Shown here piece after piece: positions 55,501 to 63,261 of a DNA stretch of 64,000 nt (the first letter of the stretch is position 1; the number at the start of each line of letters is the position of its first letter). The translations under genes and the position numbers were made by a program. Location: the NCBI RefSeq assembly GCF_034421375.1, contig NZ_CP139779.1, positions 806,001-870,000 of the forward strand, given 5' to 3'. A model generated the notes under the pieces. The model saw nothing but the letters and a program-made list of their open reading frames with translations, did no database searches and was not told the origin of the DNA. This DNA is from Microbacterium invictum (GTDB taxonomy: Bacteria > Actinomycetota > Actinomycetes > Actinomycetales > Microbacteriaceae).

Positions 55501-56907
55501 CGGCTCGTTGTCGTTGAGCTTCGACCACTGCAGGCCGTCGTCGCTGTGGCCGAAGAAGATCTTCTCGTACCCGCCTTCCGCGGCGAAGTGCGTCCAGAGG
55601 TATCCGGCGGTGTAATCGGTGTCGAGGCCCTCGGGGGCGGCGGTGACGGTGATCGGTATCTGACGCGACGCGCCGGTGTTCGCGACCGTGGCGGTCAGGG
55701 TCACCGGGGTGTCCGCGGCTCCGCGGGTCACGACGCCGGCGGCCTTGCCGTCCTGCGCCGTGGTAGTCACGACGCCCGCGGGTGAGGCCGACCACGAGAT
55801 CGACGTGCCGTTGACCGATCCGGCCTCGGGCAGGGTGATGTTGCCGCGGACGTCCTCGGCATTCGGGATCTCGATCGCGTCCAGGTCCTCCTGCGCGAGG
55901 GTGTCGTCCCCCGGCATGGCGAGGACGGTGACCTCGAAGGCGCGCGTCTGGGTGGCGCCGCCGCGCGCGAGGCTCGCCGTCAGGGTCGCCGTCGCGTTCG
56001 GCTGGCCGCTCGCCGGTCGGGTCACCGCGCCGGTGGCGCTGATCACCCCGGCGTCGCTGGTCGCCCAGGCGATGCTCGCGCCGTTGACCCCGGTCGTGGG
56101 CAGCGTCAGGTTCGCCGTGAGGCCGGAGACATCCCCGAGCGAGATCGCCGCGGCATCCCGAGCCAGCTTGGTGGCGTCGTCGGGGTGGAGCGCGGCGACC
56201 GCGGTGGCGCTGAGCGCACTGTCGTAGATGCGGAAGTCGCGGACGCTGCCGGCGAGGCGCCGGTCGGCGTCGTAGTTGGAGCGGCCGATGTAGTTCGCCG
56301 TCGTCACGCCGCCGCCGAGGGATGCGGGGGTGATCGTGACGTTGGTGTTCTGGGCCACCTGCACGCCGTCGAGGTAGAGGCGCGCGGTGTTCGTGGCGTC
56401 GTCGAGGGTGTAGGTCAGGGTCTTCCAGACACCGCGGGGCAGGTTCTGACCGCTGGCGGTGTTCTGCTCGCCCTGCCAGTTGTGCGGGGAGATGGTGCCG
56501 CGGTAGGCGTTGCCCGTGGTGAACAGGTAGCCGTTGCCCGAGTTGGACGTCGCCGGGGTTCCCAGACCCCAGATGAAGTACGGGGTCGCCTGTTCCTGGC
56601 GGATGAGCACCTCGGCGCTGACGGTGACGGAGTTCAGCCCCGCCAGGATGTTGTCGGGCAGCTTCACGTGGTCGTCGGCGCCGTCCAGGCGCACCCCCTC
56701 GCCGCCTGCGAGTGTCGGACCACCCACGTACGTCGCATTCCTCCCCGACCCCGAGACGTCGACCGCCACCGCGCCGGAGGTCTCGTCGAGCGGGTAGTGG
56801 GCGACCAGTCCCGTGTCGCCGAGCGCCGGGGGCGTCACCACCACCGCGCCGGTCAGACCCAGAGCCAGGGCCGTGAACGCCGCCAGCACACCTCGTGAAC
56901 GTCTCAT
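52561..56907 (-). CDS. Secreted bimodular GH43 hydrolase with two LamG domains
   Basis: A 1448-residue secreted enzyme. Order: signal peptide (1-30); LamG/concanavalin-like domain (31-240); two Ig-like repeats (about 245-425); first GH43 five-bladed propeller (about 430-745; D482 in 'GVRDPHLV', D618 in 'NIIDSSIA', E669 in 'RMEGHTV'); Pro/Glu linker; second LamG (about 758-955); second GH43 (about 1048-1340; D1057 in 'YADPNIAV', D1180 in 'QAIDPAAFHD', E1229 in 'FREGVFF'); C-terminal domain with C1364 in 'RCVVGKV' and C1447. Both GH43 modules keep the three catalytic acids. GH43 enzymes act on arabinans, arabinoxylan or xylo-oligosaccharides. No sortase or cell-wall motif. GAGGGAG precedes the ATG. 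Confidence 0.92.
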   Translation of the reverse strand: MRRSRGVLAAFTALALGLTGAVVVTPPALGDTGLVAHYPLDETSGAVAVDVSGSGRNATYVGGPTLAGGEGVRLDGADDHVKLPDNILAGLNSVTVSAEVLIRQEQATPYFIWGLGTPATSNSGNGYLFTTGNAYRGTISPHNWQGEQNTASGQNLPRGVWKTLTYTLDDATNTARLYLDGVQVAQNTNVTITPASLGGGVTTANYIGRSNYDADRRLAGSVRDFRIYDSALSATAVAALHPDDATKLARDAAAISLGDVSGLTANLTLPTTGVNGASIAWATSDAGVISATGAVTRPASGQPNATATLTASLARGGATQTRAFEVTVLAMPGDDTLAQEDLDAIEIPNAEDVRGNITLPEAGSVNGTSISWSASPAGVVTTTAQDGKAAGVVTRGAADTPVTLTATVANTGASRQIPITVTAAPEGLDTDYTAGYLWTHFAAEGGYEKIFFGHSDDGLQWSKLNDNEPILANLGGDLGVRDPHLVRSAEGDKYWIIGTDLHAEGGGPGGSGWDQLNASQNLVVWESTDLVNWSDQRIVFAGFEHAGNVWAPEAIYNDETGEYYVYWSARDQRENNTPDWALRVYLTKTRDFVTFTEPEVWASLNAQGDGQTGPNIIDSSIAKEGDTYYRFSTSDWWTVIDTAPSLDGPWTTVVARDEAGDFGLRTRMEGHTVYQLPDGRWAIMGDDGGYYGHIADTLESLEFEELSVGTGPDQYSFDQRFRHGSVLRLSAAEEERLLAAYGDSPVDPEEPEEPQQGPIAEYTFDDGTLTDSVGNADLTAFGTAAVGAEATKGSALRLTGASGGYASFPTGFFDGRSTMTVSMDIRSERTSGNFFTFAFGKSNIDYYFLRVRGGDVRSAITTESWQNESAVTGTTASGQWHRYDVVFEGNTMTLYIDGVKVGENASLSTTVDGLGDDLLGYLGRSFYEGDAFFQGWYDNIRVYNRALSATEILGNAGVDDQLIDVSLSDPSALKIAPISDSTTRSVVLPVNRGTDLTALAPTFTTVEGVTVSPASGTTVDLSSPVTYTLTTGSGETVTWTIEAREMKSPVLPGLYADPNIAVFGDTYYIYATSDGFPGWGGKEFYVWKSKNLVDWERSEEPFLTLDGENGNVPWATGNAWAPTIIKRDGKYYFYFSGHNPTYNRKTLGVAVADSPEGPFVAQPLPMIVNNEAVTSGQAIDPAAFHDPVSGKWYLGWGNGSPVLAELNDDMVSIKPGTYQRINGLTDFREGVFFNYRNGLYHLTYAIDDTGSENYRVGYATATSMNGPWTYRGVILEKDLSLGIKGPGHSSIINVPGTDDWYIAYHRFAMPGGNGNNRETTIDKLEFDENGLMKKVIPTLESVDPQTIDLPAAGPTVEVSTAARCVVGKVQLVVRVENTDEVPVTVEVSTAYGSKTVASLAPGKVVSQAFASRTTTIEPGEVEVTASATIDGEAVTTEIGHGYGAHTCQ

Positions 56908-56954
56908 CGCACTCCCTCGTGAACGGATCGGGCGACCATGCCCGGACCCGTTGG

Positions 56955-57027
56955 ATGTTATCGCTCACAGTTTTCGAAACTCAACCCCTGATTTCGCTTG
57001 ACACCGTGAGACGTGGGCTCTTACGGT
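56955..57027. promoter_or_regulatory. Divergent GH43 promoters with LacI-type operator
   Basis: Plus strand: TTGACA (56998-57003), 18 nt, TACGGT (57022-57027). Minus strand: TTGAGT (56984-56979), 18 nt, TAACAT (56960-56955). TGTTATCGCTCACA (56956-56969) overlaps the minus-strand -10 box, and a second dyad AGTTT-TCG-AAACT (56969-56981) follows. The first site matches 12 of 14 bases of the site before the sugar-binding gene at 63198. Confidence 0.62.
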
Positions 57028-57073
57028 AGGGAATCGCCGGACATGTTCCCGGTAACACCCTCCCCCGGGTGGA

Positions 57074-57119
57074 CGACCTGCACCGTCGCAGTGAGCGACA
57101 CCGACCTGCATCGTCGCAG
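57074..57119 (+). repeat. Direct repeat in the leader of the second GH43 gene
   Basis: CGACCTGCACCGTCGCAG (57074-57091) and CGACCTGCATCGTCGCAG (57102-57119) differ at one base and are spaced 28 bp apart. They lie in the predicted untranslated leader, just before the AGGAG ribosome site. Confidence 0.7.
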
Positions 57120-57136
57120 ACAGGAGATCTCAGCTC

Positions 57137-60073
57137 ATGCCCCAGCGATCCTTCTCCCGCATGCCTTCCCGACGACGGGGGCGCTGGGGTGCACTCGTCG
57201 CGGCGGCCGCTGTCGCCGTGGCCGGCACGATCGTCCCCGCGACCGCCGCCCAGGCCGACATCGGTGTGGATCCGCTGATCCACTACACCTTCGACGAGGC
57301 TTCCGGCACGACGATCGCCGACGCGAGCGGCAACGGCAACGACGGCGTCCTGCGCCAGTCCGGCGGCGCGGTCGACGGCGGCGTGCTGTCCCTCCCCGGC
57401 GGCGCACGGGGGAGCGCCGCCTACGTCGAGATCCCGACGGCGGGCCTGGTCGGCAAGAAGGACCTCACCATCTCGACCTGGCTGAGTACCCGTACCGGCC
57501 CCGCCAATGTCGCCGCCGCGTTCATCGGCGCGCCCGTGGCATCCGGTGCCTCGTTCTCCAGCGCCTACTGGCTGATGAACCCGACCAACCTGAGCGGCTA
57601 CGTGAAGTCGGTGGTCACGAACACCGTCAACGCCGGATCCCCCTGGACGACCGAGGTCGGCGCGGGCGCGACCAACACCCCCACTATCGGGGCGCGCACC
57701 CCGGCAGGCATGTCGCTCTACACCACGGTCATCGACGGCACCGACGGGCAGCTGCGCGTCTACATCAACGGCGCGCTCATCTCGCAGACCTCGATCGGCC
57801 GCGACGTGGCGTCGTTCGGCTCGTCGCTGGTGTCGTACCTCGGCCGCTCGACCTACAACGACGCCAACTGGAACGGGCAGATCGACGACTACGCCGTCTA
57901 CCCGGCCGCGCTGGAGACCACTCAGGTGGCCGCGCTGTTCTCGAGCCAGGCCATCGACCGCGCGATTGGCGCAGTCGAGATCGCCGAGACCGCCACCGCC
58001 GACTTCTCCCTGCCCACGAGCAGCTACGGGGTCGCGATCGCCTGGGAGTCGGATGACGCCGCCATCACCGTCGCCGGCGGCGCGGCCGATGTGACCCGCC
58101 CCGCCTCCGGGAGCGGCGACCGGACGGTCACGCTCACCGCGACCTTCACCGCGCCCGACGAGGTGCGCACCCAGACGTACACCGTCGTCGTGCCCGAAGA
58201 CATCGCCGACGCCGACAAGGTCGCCGCCGATCTCGCGGCGCTCGAGATCGCGGGGGCCGACGACATCCGCACCAACGTCTCCGTGCCGGTGACCGGAGCC
58301 CAGGGCTCGGAGATCACCTGGACGGTCACGGAGGGCGCCGGGTTCGCCGCGCTTCGCGCCGGGATCGGCGAGGCGTACCGCACGGTCGACATCGAGCGCC
58401 CCGCCTCGGGAGCGGATGCCGCCGAGGTCGAGCTCACCGCGACCGCTCGCAACGGCTCGGTCGAGCAGACGCGCACGTTCCGCCTCGTGGTGCAGCCCAT
58501 GCCCACGGCGACCGACGACACCGAGGCCTACGTCTGGGCGTTCTTCACCGGAGAGGGCGCCGGCGCCGAACGCGTCAGCCTCGCCGCGTCGAAGGGCAAC
58601 GACGCCCTGGACTGGAACACGCTCAACGACGGTGAGCCGATCTTCACCTCCACCCAGGGCACGACGGGCCTGCGCGACCCCTTTATCATCCGCTCCCCGC
58701 AGGGCGACCGGTTCTACATGCTCGCCACCGACCTGAAGATCGACGGCCTGCCCGGCGGCTTCGGCACCGCTCAGATCTCCGGCTCGCGTTACATCGAGGT
58801 GTGGGAGTCCGACGACCTGGTGAACTGGTCGGAGCAGCGGCACGTGAAGGTCTCGTCCGACTTCGCCGGCAACACTTGGGCGCCGGAGGCGTACTGGGAC
58901 GAGGAGCTCGACACCTTCGTGGTGTTCTGGGCCTCGAACCTCTACGACACCCCGAATGCCGCGGATCGCACGGCGGTGACCTACAACCGCATGATGTACG
59001 TCACCACCGACGATTTCCGCACCTTCTCCGAGCCGCAGCCCTGGATCGACGTCCGTCGGGGCAACGGCCTCGGCACCATCGATTCCACGGTGGCCAAGGT
59101 CGGCGACACCTACTACCGCTTCACGAAGGACGAGGCGTCGATGACGATCCGGCAGGAGAAGTCCACCGACCTCCTCGCCACGATCACCGGCACCCTGCCG
59201 GGAACCAGCGGCCCCGCCGACGAATGGACGCTCGTCAAGGAGCGGATCGCATCGGGTCTGCCGAACGGCGAGCCGGGCAGGACATACTCCAGCGGCGAGG
59301 GACCGAGTGTCTTCCCGGCGAACGCCGGCGACGTCAACGGGTTCGAGTGGTTCCTCTTCATCGACCAGCCCTCGTACCACGGTGGTCCGAACCACTACAT
59401 CCCGTTCGGGTCGGACGACATCGCCGACGGCGACTCCTGGCAGCCGCTGGGGGCGAAGCTCCGCGCGAACCTGCCGGAGAACTCCGACGGCGGGAAGCCG
59501 CGACACGGCACGGTCATTCCGGTGACCCGCCTCGAGTACCAGCGGGTCCTCGAGGCCTACGCCCCCGATCTCGCCGTCACCTCGGTCGCCGCGATCGACG
59601 TCACCACGACGGCCGGCACCGCGCCAGTGCTGCCGCAGGCGACGCTGACCAAGGCGGACGGGTCGACCCAGACCGTGGACGTGGTGTGGGAAGCGGTCGA
59701 TCCCGCCTCGTATGCCGACGCCGGGTCGTTCACCGTCGCGGGTGTCGCCCAGGACGACTCTCGGATGCCGGTCGAGGCGACCGTGACGGTCGAGGACGCC
59801 GTGTCGATCGAGGTGACCACCGACAGTCGCTGCGTCGTCGGCAAGGTGGCACTCACGGTGAAGATCGTCGGCGACCCCGACGCGGCGGTATCGGTCGACA
59901 TCGTCACGGCCTCCGGCACGCGCACCGCGATCATCGCCGCGGGGAAGACCGCGAGCTACGCGTTCAGCTCGCGGCTGGCGACGATGCCGGCGGGCTCGGT
60001 GACGGTGACGCCCAGCGTCGACGGCGAGAGCCACGCGCCGGTGGTGGCCGGCTACAACGGTCGCGGGTGTTGA
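57137..60073 (+). CDS. Secreted GH43 hydrolase with LamG and Ig-like domains
   Basis: A 978-residue secreted enzyme, paralogous in design to the divergent gene. Order: signal peptide (about 1-40, 'ATAAQA'); LamG domain (about 43-265); two Ig-like repeats (about 272-455); GH43 propeller (about 462-810; D514 in 'GLRDPFII', D649 in 'GTIDSTVA', E721 in 'SGEGPSVF'); a group 4 bacterial Ig domain (about 815-885, 'TTAGTAPVLPQATL'); C-terminal domain with C899 in 'RCVVGKVAL' and the last residue C978. Likely acts on arabinose- or xylose-containing plant polymers. AGGAG lies about 10 nt before the ATG. Confidence 0.92.
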   Translation: MPQRSFSRMPSRRRGRWGALVAAAAVAVAGTIVPATAAQADIGVDPLIHYTFDEASGTTIADASGNGNDGVLRQSGGAVDGGVLSLPGGARGSAAYVEIPTAGLVGKKDLTISTWLSTRTGPANVAAAFIGAPVASGASFSSAYWLMNPTNLSGYVKSVVTNTVNAGSPWTTEVGAGATNTPTIGARTPAGMSLYTTVIDGTDGQLRVYINGALISQTSIGRDVASFGSSLVSYLGRSTYNDANWNGQIDDYAVYPAALETTQVAALFSSQAIDRAIGAVEIAETATADFSLPTSSYGVAIAWESDDAAITVAGGAADVTRPASGSGDRTVTLTATFTAPDEVRTQTYTVVVPEDIADADKVAADLAALEIAGADDIRTNVSVPVTGAQGSEITWTVTEGAGFAALRAGIGEAYRTVDIERPASGADAAEVELTATARNGSVEQTRTFRLVVQPMPTATDDTEAYVWAFFTGEGAGAERVSLAASKGNDALDWNTLNDGEPIFTSTQGTTGLRDPFIIRSPQGDRFYMLATDLKIDGLPGGFGTAQISGSRYIEVWESDDLVNWSEQRHVKVSSDFAGNTWAPEAYWDEELDTFVVFWASNLYDTPNAADRTAVTYNRMMYVTTDDFRTFSEPQPWIDVRRGNGLGTIDSTVAKVGDTYYRFTKDEASMTIRQEKSTDLLATITGTLPGTSGPADEWTLVKERIASGLPNGEPGRTYSSGEGPSVFPANAGDVNGFEWFLFIDQPSYHGGPNHYIPFGSDDIADGDSWQPLGAKLRANLPENSDGGKPRHGTVIPVTRLEYQRVLEAYAPDLAVTSVAAIDVTTTAGTAPVLPQATLTKADGSTQTVDVVWEAVDPASYADAGSFTVAGVAQDDSRMPVEATVTVEDAVSIEVTTDSRCVVGKVALTVKIVGDPDAAVSVDIVTASGTRTAIIAAGKTASYAFSSRLATMPAGSVTVTPSVDGESHAPVVAGYNGRGC

Positions 60074-60093
60074 CACGCCCGCGAGATCGACGA

Positions 60094-60119
60094 CCGGAGG
60101 CCGGAAGGGCCGGCCCCGG
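60094..60119 (+). terminator. Hairpin after the second GH43 gene
   Basis: GGCCGG (60099-60104) pairs with CCGGCC (60110-60115) and a CCGG/CCGG pair extends it past a bulged A. No U-run follows, so read-through into the next gene is likely. The stop codon itself sits in a smaller hairpin (60062-60083). Confidence 0.45.
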
Positions 60120-60167
60120 AGGACGTCAGTCCGGCACAGCAGCCGCACTGAGGATGGGAGAGAACGG

Positions 60168-60788
60168 ATGAAGACGTCAGGTCTGCTTGCCCGAGCGGCA
60201 ACCGGCATGGCCGGGGGCGTGCTGCTCCTCGGTGTGGCGGGGGCGGCGCTGGCCGCCGAGGTCGGGACCGACGATGTCGACGTCAGCGTCGCCATCGAGG
60301 AACAGGAGCCGGTCGGCGCGCTCACGATGAGCGTCGCCGCCGACGCCACCACCCTCACCGAGGTCGAGTCGGGCGAGGAGGACGTGCGCCGGTTCGACGG
60401 CACACTCCCCACCGTGACCGTCACCGACGACCGCGAGGAAGTCCCCGCCGACACGTACTGGTACGTCGTCGGCCAGGCCTCCGACTTCGTCAACGAGGAG
60501 GGGGGGATCATCCCGGCCGAGCACCTCGGATGGGCGCCCGCGATCCTGACTGAAGGGGAGGGTGAGGTGACCCCCGGCGACCAGGTCGACACCGTTCTCG
60601 ACGAGGGCCCCAACAACGTCGGACTGGTGGGGGAGGAGCTCCTCGCGCTGAACCTCTCCGCCGCCGACGCGCGTCCGACCGGGACATGGGATGCCAACGC
60701 CGCGCTGTTCCTCAAGACGCCGTCCGACATCGAAGGCGGCAACTACACCTCGAAGATCACCCTCACCCTCTGGGAGGAGTCGTTCTGA
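60168..60788 (+). CDS. Secreted WxL-like domain protein
   Basis: A 206-residue secreted protein with signal peptide ending 'AGAALA' (about 30). The mature part is beta-rich: 'GALTMSVAADATTLTE', 'RFDGTLPTVTVTDDREEVPADTYWYVVGQASDF' (read in parts), 'LGWAPAILTEGEGEV' and the ending 'NYTSKITLTLWEESF'. The order (a VTD-R strand, a Trp strand, and a terminal Y-T-x-x-[IL]-T strand) matches the WxL surface domain of Firmicutes in a degenerate form. The next gene encodes a DUF916 protein, the usual partner of WxL proteins. GGGAG lies 7 nt before the ATG. Role by analogy: non-covalent surface display of carbohydrate-active proteins. Confidence 0.72.
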   Translation: MKTSGLLARAATGMAGGVLLLGVAGAALAAEVGTDDVDVSVAIEEQEPVGALTMSVAADATTLTEVESGEEDVRRFDGTLPTVTVTDDREEVPADTYWYVVGQASDFVNEEGGIIPAEHLGWAPAILTEGEGEVTPGDQVDTVLDEGPNNVGLVGEELLALNLSAADARPTGTWDANAALFLKTPSDIEGGNYTSKITLTLWEESF

Positions 60789-60817
60789 GCGGGGTGCGTC
60801 CCCGCTCCGACTGATCG

Positions 60818-60856
60818 GTCGGGGCCGGGCGCGGCATCACGCCGCCCGGCCCCGAC
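60818..60856 (+). terminator. Strong hairpin between WxL-like and DUF916 genes
   Basis: GTCGGGGCCGGGCG (60818-60831) and CGCCCGGCCCCGAC (60843-60856) form a perfect 14-bp stem with an 11-nt loop. It should stop most transcription from the WxL-like gene, so the DUF916 gene probably has its own promoter. Confidence 0.75.
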
Positions 60857-60859
60857 ACC

Positions 60860-60865
60860 TAATCT
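60860..60865 (+). promoter_or_regulatory. Candidate -10 box for a leaderless DUF916 transcript
   Basis: TAATCT lies 8 nt before the GTG at 60874, directly after the hairpin. A start site 7-8 nt downstream would fall at or next to the GTG, giving a leaderless mRNA; no ribosome site is present. No clear -35 box is seen because the hairpin occupies that place. Confidence 0.45.
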
Positions 60866-60873
60866 GGATTCTC

Positions 60874-61935
60874 GTGCTCTCCTCCGACTCCTTCCTCCGG
60901 CCCTCCCGCGTCCTCGCCGCGATCGCCGCGATCACCGCGATCGTGGGGACGCCCGGCGTAGCCTGGGGAGCCTCCGGCGATACCGGCGGAGACGACGCCG
61001 GCATCCGGTGGTCGGTGACGCCGGCCGACGAGACCGGGCCCGACGGGCGGACGGCCGCAGAGCACACCCTCGATCCCGGCGAAGGGATCGACGACTACTT
61101 CGCGGTCCGTAACGTCAGCGACGCCGACGTGACCTTCGCGCTGACCGCGGCCGATGGCTTCTACACCCGCAACGGCCGGTTCGACATCCTCGCCTCCGGG
61201 GAGGAATCCGTCGATTCCGGAACCTGGATCTCCCTCCCCGAGGAGGTGACCGTCCCCGCCGGACAGGTCGCCGTGGTGCCGTTCCGGATCGACGTGCCCG
61301 ACCAGGCCGAGCCCGGTGACCACGCCGCGGGCATCACCGCCTCGGTGCTCTCGATCGGCGCCACCGACGACGGTACGAGCGTCGGTGTGGAGAGCCGCGT
61401 CGGGTTCCGCGTTTTGACGCGCGTCACCGGGGAGATCACTCCGATCGCGGCGCTCGCCGGAGGCGGCGCGGCCTACACGCTGTCGTGGAACCCCTTCCGT
61501 CCGGGTTCGGTCACCGTCTCGTTCGAGGTGGTCAACGAGGGCAACACCCGACTGCTCGTCGACGGCGAGGCCGCCGCCGGAGCCGGGACGTCGACGTTCC
61601 CGGAGGACGGCACTCCGCAGGAGCTCCTTCCGGGCGACGCGCGGCCCTTCACCGTCGTCATCGACGACGTCTGGCCGCTGTTCTTCGTGCCGGCCACGGT
61701 GTCCGTCGGCGCCGAGAGCGTGACGATGGACGGGGCCACCTCCGAGGTCGCTCCCGTCCAGGCCGAGATCCCGGTCTGGGCGGTGCCCTGGCCGCAGCTC
61801 GCCGTCCTGCTGGGGGTTGTGCTGGTGGCGGTCGCAATCATCGGCGGGCGGCTGCGCTCACGTCGCCGGCTGGACTCCCTCCTCGCCGAGGCACGGGAAG
61901 AGGGGCGGCGGTCGGTCGCCGCGGCACCGGAATGA
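60874..61935 (+). CDS. DUF916 (WxL-interacting) membrane protein
   Basis: A 353-residue surface protein: signal peptide (about 1-32, 'PGVAWGAS'), a DUF916/WxL-peptidoglycan-domain-like region ('GIRWSVTPADETGPDGR', 'LDPGEGIDDYFAVRNVSDADVTFALTAADGFY', read in parts), a second beta domain (about 170-290), one TM helix (about 305-328, 'LAVLLGVVLVAVAIIGG') and a basic cytoplasmic tail. This signal-ectodomain-TM-basic layout is that of WxL-interacting proteins (CscA-like) of Firmicutes. GTG at 60874 is the best start, right before the signal peptide; there is no ribosome site, consistent with a leaderless start. Confidence 0.78.
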   Translation: MLSSDSFLRPSRVLAAIAAITAIVGTPGVAWGASGDTGGDDAGIRWSVTPADETGPDGRTAAEHTLDPGEGIDDYFAVRNVSDADVTFALTAADGFYTRNGRFDILASGEESVDSGTWISLPEEVTVPAGQVAVVPFRIDVPDQAEPGDHAAGITASVLSIGATDDGTSVGVESRVGFRVLTRVTGEITPIAALAGGGAAYTLSWNPFRPGSVTVSFEVVNEGNTRLLVDGEAAAGAGTSTFPEDGTPQELLPGDARPFTVVIDDVWPLFFVPATVSVGAESVTMDGATSEVAPVQAEIPVWAVPWPQLAVLLGVVLVAVAIIGGRLRSRRRLDSLLAEAREEGRRSVAAAPE

Positions 61936-62122
61936 CCCGATCCGTGCTCCGCCGCACCGTCGCCGCGCGTTCGCGACACACGACCGACGCATGGGAGCCG
62001 TACGATGTGCAGATCGGGCGCCTCGCCGGCCGGTCCACCACCGTCGCTCCGCGCGACGGGAAGGGGTACGACCCTTCGGATCGACGGTGCGACGCTCGTG
62101 ACATCGAACGGGGGGACTGAAG

Positions 62123-63145
62123 ATGTCAGGAAGTGTTGCTCGAAGCGGGTGGCAGAGACCCAGCATCTACGACGTGGCCAAGCAGGCCGGCGTGTCGCAC
62201 ATGACGGTCTCGCGTGTGTTGAACGGTCACCCGAACATCCGGGAATCGACCCGGGAACGGGTGCTGCAGGCGATCGACGAGATGAACTACACCCGGAGCT
62301 CCATCGCCCGGGCCCTCGCCACCCGCCGCGCCATGCGCATCGGGGTGCTCGTTGACAGCCCCGTGCAGTACGGACCCAACAGCACCCTCCGTGCCCTCGA
62401 GGGGGCCGCGCGCGACGCCGGCTACGCGATCAGCGCGTTCTCGGTGTCGGACGACGACGGCATGCAGATCGACAGCGGCGTCGTCGACCTCGTCACCCAG
62501 GGCGTCGATGCCCTGTGCGTGATCGCCCCCCGTCAGTCATCCCTCGACCTCCTCGGGCAGCAGGCCACCGGACTTCCCACCGTCGTCGTGAAGTCCGAGG
62601 CCCACCCCGACATGCACACCGCCGGTGTGGATCAGTGCCAGGGGGCGAAGCTGGCCGTGTCGCACCTCATCTCTCTCGGTCACCGGCGCATCCTGCACCT
62701 CGCCGGCCCCATGGACTGGTACGACGCCCGCGTGCGCGAGCAGGGTTGGCGTGATGCGCTGACCGCGGCGGAACTGCCGGTCTCGGATCCCGCGGTGGGC
62801 GACTGGACGTCGGATTTCGGGTACGAGTACGGCAGCTCCCTCGAACTCGGCGAGGCGACGGCGATCTTCGCGGCGAACGACCAGATGGCGCTCGGACTCA
62901 TCCACGGGCTGAGCGATCGGGGAATCCGCGTGCCCGACGACGTCAGCGTCGTGGGGTTCGACGACCTTCCCGACGCGCGGCACTTCCTGCCGCCGCTGAC
63001 CACTGTCCGACAGGACTTCGCGGCGCTGGGCGCGCTCGCGCTGCAGCTGATCATCGCCGCGATCGAGGGCGAGTCCACCGACGAGCACGACATGATCGAG
63101 CCCGTCCTGATCGTTCGCCGCTCCACGACTGCGCCTCGGGCGTGA
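62123..63145 (+). CDS. LacI-family transcriptional regulator of the GH43/arabinose-type locus
   Basis: A 340-residue LacI repressor: HTH 'SIYDVAKQAGVSHMTVSRVLNGHPNIRE' (about 13-40), hinge 'QAIDEMNYTRSSIARALATRR', effector domain with 'AGVDQCQGAKLAVSHLISLGHRRILHLAG' (read in parts) and 'SVVGFDDLPDARHFLPPLTTVRQDF' at the end. GGGGGGACTGAAG precedes the ATG. The gene lies between the DUF916 gene and the sugar-binding gene. Near-identical 14-bp sites before both GH43 genes and the binding-protein gene are the likely operators. Confidence 0.92.
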   Translation: MSGSVARSGWQRPSIYDVAKQAGVSHMTVSRVLNGHPNIRESTRERVLQAIDEMNYTRSSIARALATRRAMRIGVLVDSPVQYGPNSTLRALEGAARDAGYAISAFSVSDDDGMQIDSGVVDLVTQGVDALCVIAPRQSSLDLLGQQATGLPTVVVKSEAHPDMHTAGVDQCQGAKLAVSHLISLGHRRILHLAGPMDWYDARVREQGWRDALTAAELPVSDPAVGDWTSDFGYEYGSSLELGEATAIFAANDQMALGLIHGLSDRGIRVPDDVSVVGFDDLPDARHFLPPLTTVRQDFAALGALALQLIIAAIEGESTDEHDMIEPVLIVRRSTTAPRA

Positions 63146-63197
63146 GCGCGGTAACAGCTGAATAACGAACCGAAGAATGGTGGTTGCGCTCACGTGT

Positions 63198-63211
63198 TGT
63201 TAGCGCGCACA
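63198..63211. promoter_or_regulatory. Candidate LacI operator before the sugar-binding gene
   Basis: TGTTAGCGCGCACA, imperfect dyad with arms TGT/ACA and a central CG-rich core, resembles actinobacterial LacI operators of the TGTTAnCGnTAACA type. It matches the GH43 site TGTTATCGCTCACA at 12 of 14 positions. It lies about 90 nt before the ATG. Confidence 0.6.
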
Positions 63212-63261
63212 ATGAGAGGGCACACCCGATAAGAGTGTCCCGCCGGGGCACAGGGCTTTTC

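Noticed and set aside
52573..55785. A 1070-codon open frame on the plus strand opposite the large GH43 gene
   Set aside because: Same explanation: antisense to a gene with intact domains, biased composition, no ribosome site or motif.
56981..60742. A 1253-codon open frame on the minus strand opposite the second GH43 gene
   Set aside because: It is antisense to a well-supported secreted enzyme and has low-complexity Arg/Val/Gly/Asp composition without domains. Such frames arise from the strong GC bias at third codon positions.
61932..62120. A 62-codon frame overlapping the DUF916 stop as ATGA
   Set aside because: The overlap looks attractive, but the peptide is Arg/Thr-rich without structure and there is no ribosome site. 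I treat 61936-62122 as leader and promoter region of the LacI gene.
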